In this document: in pieces, positions 58,222 through 64,000 of the stretch
How the letters are laid out: each line of letters opens with the position of its first letter
Numbering within the stretch: the first letter of the stretch is position 1
The notes under the pieces: generated by a model
What the model saw: only the letters and a program-made list of their open reading frames with translations
The model's database searches: none
Told to the model about the DNA's origin: nothing
Translations under genes and position numbers: made by a program
Assembly: GCA_946811695.1 (NCBI GenBank)
Contig: OX328123.1
Coordinates: 16,947,213-17,011,212 of the forward strand
DNA length: 64,000 bases
Origin: Gonocerus acuteangulatus
Taxonomy: Eukaryota > Arthropoda > Insecta > Hemiptera > Coreidae
Direction: 5' to 3'

Positions 58222-58418
58222 TTTGCCAACGGCTATAGCCACGTTGAGACCACCGGTTCCCATTGATCACCGAAGATTAGCAACCGTCGGGCGTGCCCAG
58301 TACCTGAATGGGTGTCCGACCATAAGCTGGCATTAACCGGCGGTAACCTATAGATAGCCCAGTTATAATAGCCCAATGGTTGATACGCCGTTAAACATAC
58401 AAAAACAAACAACAAAAA
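58222..58418 (+). mobile_element. 5S-rRNA-derived SINE, full length
   Basis: The head GCCAACGGCTATAGCCACGT to AATGGGTGTCCGACC is clearly derived from 5S rRNA, with the internal promoter parts recognisable (AGATTAGCA at about 58,274; GTACCTGAATGGGTGTCC at 58,300). A ~70-bp unrelated body and a tail GTTGATACGCCGTTAAACAT with A-rich repeats follow. A perfect 10-bp duplication, ACTAATTTTC, flanks it (58,212-58,221 and 58,419-58,428). It is inserted in a relative of the fold-back element. It is not a functional 5S gene, because the 3' third of the rRNA is missing. Confidence 0.85.
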
Positions 58419-58559
58419 ACTAATTTTCCTATAAATACAACTAAATTCACAAGAAAAATTGTAAATGTTCAAAGAAATGTTAATATTCACACAAACACAG
58501 GTGAATAAAAAAAAAAAATATTATTAAAAATCGATTAATACAAATGTGTTAACAATATA

Positions 58560-58745
58560 TTTTTTTTAATTTTTTTGTTTACGTCCTTTTTTTATTGACA
58601 ACGAATTTTAGCACGAGTTATCTTTAGGTAACCACCCTTTTCCAAGGTAGGGCTGATACCTTTCCTTTTATTGAAAGAATAGTCACAACCCCTATGATTG
58701 CATGAGTTCAAGAATCTCCTCCGAAGGTCTTGGGTCAATTTTTGT
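58560..58745 (-). mobile_element. SINE family 2, diverged copy
   Basis: GCACGAGTTATCTTTAGGTA and ACCACCCTTTTCCAAGG, then CACAACCCCTATGATTGC, follow the order of the SINE at 56.6 kb. The B box is degenerate. The T-run on the left is its tail. Confidence 0.6.
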
Positions 58746-59793
58746 ATAAGAACTCAAAGATTTTGTGCATCAGAAAACATAACCAATACTAATATATAAG
58801 CAAAAACGCAAAATTTTGAGAAAAGTCTTTCAAGTATTTAAAGAGCTGTAACTGAGACTGTAAATGGACCAATCGACTTCCTTGAGGTCTCAAAAAAGGT
58901 TTTCGTATATGCGAAAGAAAATAGTCGATTATTTCGGTTAACGACTTGAATAAAAATATTATATAGTAAAATATCATTAATCATGAGGTTTGAGGGGTTA
59001 GGCTTAAAAAACTGCAGGGGTTGTTCTGACCCAGGAGTCGGATTCAGCGGCCCGGCAAACATATTGTATACATGGTCTTCTTTCTGGGTCTGAACTTTCT
59101 GGGTTTTTTTGTATTTATTTTTTATTTATTTATTTTTGTTTTTTGTGTGGCTGTGTTATTAAATATACCATTTATATAACGCAAATTTCACATGCTTTTT
59201 TGTACCTCATCTTGTGGGAAAGTACTCCCATGTGGTGTCGTCCGCCCGCGAAGAAGTAACTGAAAATAAAAACTTATTTATATGGAGCCATCGCATATAT
59301 ATATATATACAGGGTGATTCAGGTCTAAGTAGCCAAACTCTAGGAGGTGATTGTAGATATAATTTCCAACAAATAAAGTTTATTTAAAGTATGGTCCGAT
59401 TCCGAAATGAAAAGGAGCTATGTCCAATTTTCTGTTGTTTTTTTTAACGTAGTCATGTTTTTTAATGAATAAGAAAGGATTGCTCAGAAACTATTCAAGA
59501 TAATTAAATTCTCATTATACCATCATAAAATAGACAACATTTTCTTTATATTTATTTATTTATTTATTTATTTATTGAGATGTCACAACGAAGCGATATG
59601 CTCTTTAGGTCAATGTGCGAACAAAGCTAACAATTATACAGCATTACACAAACATGTCTGACAAATATAAACAAAAAACAATGAATTTGGGAATATATTT
59701 CATAAAATAGTAATTTTGAACATTCTGATTGAAAATGCAACAAAAATAAAGTTTTTATTTAAAAAATTAAACATTAAAATATATGTTATATTA

Positions 59794-59844
<51 letters not shown>

Positions 59845-60703
59845 CTTGAAAACTTGTAATTTTAAATGAATTATAATGTTATTATAATTTTCTTTATAAA
59901 AAACAGTAATTAAATTAACTGAAACCATTTTTAAAAGATACTACCGGGACGTCCAATAACGCACTTCTGTTTATATCAATAAACTGGAGTTATTTCGCGA
60001 ATTTTTTCCTCAGCCCCATAACGGACTACAGATTCAATACTTACACGAAAACTTCTACGTTTAGTATGAATTAAATCCATGAAAATGAAGTGGAGGTTTA
60101 TTGAAGGATAAATTGAATGATTGGTTCCCTTTTGTAAAACAAATGTGGAATATAGTTTTGTTACTTTCAAATACCTTGTGTGAAGAGATTAAAAATTATT
60201 CATTTTTTATTGGCCAAAATAGGGTACTTGTAAGGTTCTTAATCTGGTTTTAAAAAAATATCTCACCTTACTCTTGGAATTAGATATTATGAAGAGTAGT
60301 CGTGTTATCAAAGCTACTTGACATTGAAATCAGGCTTGGTGAAATGTTTGAACCCGATGTCGTTGCCACGCCCATCGCTATACCCGCCCTGAAGGTAAAC
60401 GAATTATTTGCGCCTGGCGCACCTTTAATACTGTATCGTCTAACGACATTATTGATGGAGATTGGCTTTTATATTTACCGGAAGTAAGGCTGAAGGTGAA
60501 GGATCTTACACATTCTTTATGTTTTTTTTTTTCAATGTAGGAGATTAGATATAAAAAAAATTATTTTAATATGTTATCCGAAAAATTCATATTGTTATCA
60601 TTTATATTTCAGATATCTGAGAGTACTATGAAGTCTCTCAAAGTTTAGTGTTTATTGAAGTTGGGAGTTTGAAATGTAATAATAAATGCAATTGGGAGAC
60701 CAG
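58746..60703. other. No recognisable gene
   Basis: Nearly 2 kb of AT-rich sequence. A possible transposon tip, CAGGGTGATTCAGGTC, follows a TA run at 59,311. A TTTA repeat at 59,545-59,580 precedes a possible retroposon scrap. A GC-richer patch at 60,345-60,480 has a 61-codon frame without similarity known to me. Confidence 0.4.
59799..59841. repeat. (TA)n microsatellite
   Basis: About 21 TA units, not associated with a recognisable element. Confidence 0.95.
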
Positions 60704-60790
60704 TTTTTAGCGCGATTCCTCCCTCCCTTATAGGGAGAAACCCCACTTTTGAGGTTGACCTTATCGCATAAAGTTCTCAGCCTAGCCGTG
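60704..60790 (-). mobile_element. Family A 3'-end fragment
   Basis: TTTTTAGCGCGATTCCTCCC then TCCCTTATAGGGAGAAACC (the hairpin) and GAGGTTGACCTTATCGCA. Similarity ends after about 85 bp. Confidence 0.7.
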
Positions 60791-61122
60791 AAATGTTTTT
60801 GTTGTTTTTCTCGGACTGGGACATAATTTAATTTATTGAAAGTAGCGGGACTTAACAAACAACAATATTTTTGATACGTTTTCAGGTTCTTAGCCCCATT
60901 TTCAAGCCCAATATATTTATCCTGATTCAGCCGGAGCTCCATAAGTATGTAGGGACCAATGCAAGCAAAATAGGGATGTGTCACCCGAAAAGGTTAGCCT
61001 CTTATTTACCTTCAACCTCAATTTCCACCATCCATCAACTTTCGAAGTAAACAATAGTAATTTAATACCACTACGGAGATTCTTAGATAAACAAGTAATC
61101 TTTTTTTTTGTTTTTTTTTTTC
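60791..61122. other. No recognisable feature
   Basis: AT-rich spacer ending in a T-rich run before the Penelope-like palindrome. Confidence 0.4.
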
Positions 61123-61350
61123 CGAAGGTAGGGATTGTCGGGGTTCGGTCATTACTTCTTAATAAAACTACATTTTACAGATGCGGGATCATTTCTCCTC
61201 CCTCCCCGCATCTGTGAGGTATAGTTCTCATCGCCCTGATGAAGGTTTGAATTTCAAAGCCGAAACGTCGGCAACAATAAAACCATTTTCACTTGTAAAA
61301 TGTAGTTTTATTAAGAAGTAATGACCGAACCCCGACAATCCCTACCTTCG
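61123..61350 (+). mobile_element. Penelope-like terminal region as a perfect palindrome
   Basis: Arms 61,123-61,179 and 61,294-61,350 are exact reverse complements over 57 bp (CGAAGGTAGGGATTGTCGGG...). The 114-bp centre holds a further stem (AGATGCGGG/CCCGCATCT) and a hammerhead-ribozyme core. Penelope-like elements are known to carry hammerhead motifs in their terminal repeats. No reverse transcriptase or GIY-YIG frame is present nearby. Confidence 0.65.
61233..61272 (+). ncRNA. Hammerhead ribozyme core, Penelope type
   Basis: GCC (stem I), CTGATGA (61,236-61,242), an imperfect stem II (GGTTTGAA/TTCAAAGCC), GAAA (61,262-61,265), a minimal self-complementary stem III (ACGT), the cleavage-position C at 61,269 and GGC closing stem I. 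All invariant core bases are present. A four-base palindromic stem III is typical of hammerheads that work as dimers. Confidence 0.65.
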
Positions 61351-61911
61351 CATCATCATCGGTCAACGACCTCCTCTCAATGACCGAACCCCGACAATCC
61401 CTACCTTCGCATCATCATCGGTCAACGATCTCCTCTCAATGACCGAACCCCGACAATCCCTACCTTCGCATCATCATCGGTCAACGATCTCCTCTCAATG
61501 ACCGAACCCCGACAATCCCTACCTTCGCATCATCATCGGTCAACGATCTCCTCTCAATGACCGAACCCCGACAATCCCTACCTTCGCATCATCATCGGTC
61601 AACGATCTCCTCTCAATGACCGAACCCCGACAATCCCTACCTTCGCATCATCATCGGTCAACGATCTCCTCTCAATGACCGAACCCCGACAATCCCTACC
61701 TTCGCATCATCATCGGTCAACGATCTCCTCTCAATGACCGAACCCCGACAATCCCTACCTTCGCATCATCATCGGTCAACGATCTCCTCTCAATGACCGA
61801 ACCCCGACAATCCCTACCTTCGCATCATCATCGGTCAACGATCTCCTCTCAATGACCGAACCCCGACAATCCCTACCTTCGCATCATCATCGGTCAACGA
61901 TCTCCTCTCAG
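61322..61911. repeat. 59-bp satellite, ten units
   Basis: TGACCGAACCCCGACAATCC starts every 59 bp. The first unit overlaps the right arm of the Penelope-like palindrome (up to ...CCTACCTTCG) and extends 3' of it (CATCATCATCGGTCAACG). All units after the first are almost identical (first unit GACCTCC, the rest GATCTCC). A family A hairpin end abuts the last unit. Confidence 0.93.
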
Positions 61912-61912
61912 C

Positions 61913-62072
61913 TTTTAGCGCGGTTCCTCCCTCCCCCATAGGGAGGAACCCCGCTTATAAGGTTGATACAATGAAACAATCCGGAAGTGCCGACTAGAAA
62001 ATTTTGCGTTTCAGAACCCCTAGAAACCGAAAATAACGGTGGTTCAAATTTGTATATATATATATATGTATA

Positions 62073-62131
<59 letters not shown>

Positions 62132-63880
62132 CTGTTCGCTCTCTAAATAGAAGACGAATGGTCCGATTTTGATGAAATTTGGTACAAAAATCTGTCGTCC
62201 AATTTGAAAGGTCAAGTTCGTTAACCAGCAAAATCCGCCCACTGGAAGATGGCGTTTGGGGCGAAATTCGCGCAAAAAAAATCGTAACGCTTACGTTTTT
62301 GAGTTCATAAGCTTGTAAGTACTCTTTTTATAGGGGTCTTGGGCAAGGAAAACGAATGAAACCATTTTCAAGGCGATAGCTTTAACCGTTTTCGAGAAAA
62401 TTGGAAAAGTAGTTTTTGAATACCGTTTTTTGGTTTGGGTACTTAGAATCACGGGATTCAGTTGAAACATTATCTGCATGTTCTACTTTCATTAAAACTA
62501 ATATGTTGAAAGTTATGTTACGTTTGGAGTTAAGGAAGGGTTAGAATAAAATATTTAATGAACAGACATGAAAAGTTTTGGGAACTTCGTATACTTTCAT
62601 TAATATCTCGAACACGGTTGGGAAATCGTGGAAAGTGGATAGAAACTATTTGAAAGCTTACTAAATTCTCTACAAAAATAATTCTTAAACTATTTTTGAT
62701 TAGGTTATGTCAATCGGAGAAATAAGTGCTTAAAACTTCAAATACGTCTGTTTTGTTCTTATGAACGGGTTTTTGTCGTTCTTTTTGTAATTTTTGTCTC
62801 TTTCCCTTGGTTTTTTATTGCTTTTTATTTTTTTAATTTCTTATGTTGTATTTGTAAGGAAAATGTATGTGTGTGTAAAACAGGATAGGTAAAATGAGAC
62901 CAATTTTCTGTTGTCAGAAATAATGAAAAGTTTTGGGAACTTCGTATAATTTCTTAATATCTCGAAAACGGTTGAAAATCTTGGGAAGCGAAAGGTTACC
63001 ATTCGAAAGCTTACTAAATGGTCTACAAGAAAGGTTCTAAAGAAAGTTTTGAATAAGCGATGTCAATCGGAGAAATAAGTGCTTAAAATTTGAAGTAATT
63101 GATTTCGTTTATTCGAACAGTTCTTTTTGTCTGTTTTTATTCCTATTTTTACATTGCTTATAGTTGGATAATGTATTTGACAATAAAATGGATTAATTAA
63201 AATAAGAAAAACAATTCATTGTTAGAAATATATCAGGCTGTACCGTATGAAATGTCAGTTTTGGATTTGCCGATTTCCTTCAAATGACTTGAAACTGTCG
63301 AGGCTCCTAATCCGAGTTCTTTGGCATATTCCCTATTGTTTGCAATTGCTTATAGTAGTCAAATGTATTTGCCAATAAAACAGGATACGTATAATTAGAA
63401 TATTTTATTTTTGCGGTATCTTGGGGTTCTCAGATCCCTTATGAATATCTATTAGGCCCCCTTCGTATTTTTTCCTTAATATCTCGAAAAGGGTTAGGAG
63501 ATCGTGGCAATTGAAATGTAACAGTTCGAAAGCTTACTAAATTCTCTACAAAAAATGTTTTACAGAAATGTTTGATGGGGTCGTCACATTAGGAGAAATA
63601 AGTGCTTAAAACTTACATAGTTAGTTTCCTTTATTTAAACGGATCTATTTGTGTGTTTCCCGAAGTTTTTTTTTTCACTGCTCGTTATTTTTGTACTTGC
63701 TTATAGTAGTCTAATGTATTTTTCATTAAACAGGATATGTATAATTAAAAGCATTATTTTGTTTGTTAGAATTCGAAGATGCCGTATGAATATCTAGATT
63801 ACAGTGCTGGTTTTGATTTCGTATTTTAGAATTGTTCTTGGTATTCCCTATTTTCATGTATTACCCTTAGTTCTTTATTG

Positions 63881-63912
<32 letters not shown>

Positions 63913-64000
63913 TTGATTATAGAATATAAATCTATTTGGCAATAAAATAGGATACGTAAAATTAGAAACAATATTTCGGGTATTTCTGAGCGAAATGCCT
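61913..64000 (-). mobile_element. Family A element, runs off the window
   Basis: The 3' end is TTTTAGCGCGGTTCCTCCCT then CCCCCATAGGGAGGAACC (hairpin 61,917-61,955). The TA repeat is at 62,054-62,127. Four body units follow (GTCAATCGGAGAAATAAGTG-like words near 62,708, 63,062 and 63,592), as in 36,174-38,741 but inverted. The 5' end is not reached. A T-run lies at 63,890-63,911. Confidence 0.78.

Noticed and set aside
58222..58418. Functional 5S rRNA gene
   Set aside because: Only the first two thirds resemble 5S rRNA, the promoter boxes carry substitutions, and the segment has a SINE body, tail and target duplication.
59311..59330. CAGGGTGATTCAGGTC as a transposon terminus
   Set aside because: It resembles known mariner-type tips, but I could not find the matching inverted end within the neighbouring 1.5 kb.
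60302..60487. Small gene with a GC-richer 61-codon frame
   Set aside because: No similarity I recognise, no splice or promoter context, and the length is within chance expectation.

Overview
The window looks like a transposon-dense stretch of an AT-rich animal genome, most likely an arthropod. This is inferred from the element types (Helitrons, a Mag-like Gypsy element, an I-like LINE, Tc3 and Tigger DNA transposons, tRNA- and 5S-derived SINEs, a Penelope-like remnant). I cannot name the species. I recognise no host protein-coding gene and no bacterial features. The only intact long reading frame that makes sense as a protein is the gag-pol of a young Gypsy retrotransposon (11,635-15,435, minus strand). 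Nearly everything else is a dead, truncated or non-autonomous mobile element, a satellite array or a microsatellite.

Layout. 1-5.3 kb: a small Helitron, then a three-deep nest (SINE, split in its poly(A) tail by element 'B', itself split by element 'A'). 5.3-17.6 kb: three ~1.2 kb copies of one Helitron family; one carries a retroposon, one carries the Gypsy element, and two lie head-to-tail. Between them is a TAA-flanked transposon carrying a fragment of a conserved transposon-borne protein. 17.6-27.5 kb: a fold-back element, a LINE remnant with a restriction-like endonuclease, a dead Tc3 element whose right tip seeded a 177-bp satellite, a gutted Tigger, a MITE inside a TA repeat and a tRNA-type SINE. 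28.2-32.7 kb: 19 copies of a 117-bp satellite, each with a TGACGTCA palindrome, a CT microsatellite and a 67-bp satellite. 33-42 kb: A and B elements, including an inverted duplication of a B-containing unit. 43-51.9 kb: one A element holding a 6.1 kb I-like LINE and a solo LTR. 53-64 kb: further A and B copies, two SINE families, and a Penelope-like palindrome with a hammerhead-ribozyme core next to a 59-bp satellite.

The most unusual theme is the pair of families called A and B here. Both start with an A-tract followed by a shared motif (GTCCG-C-CGCAGGA-CTGCAT). Both carry short subterminal inverted repeats (A: TTAGCGCGGTTCC; B: TAAGCACTTTCCTC) and an internal repeat or TA microsatellite, and both end in a hairpin followed by CTAAAA. 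They insert in A/T tracts. This is the architecture of Helentron-associated (HINE/DINE-1-like) elements. The long body of family A is homologous, in opposite orientation, to the body of the CTAG-ended Helitrons in the same window, so the same cargo sits between two different sets of ends. I inferred all family names from motifs read by eye; no database search was possible.
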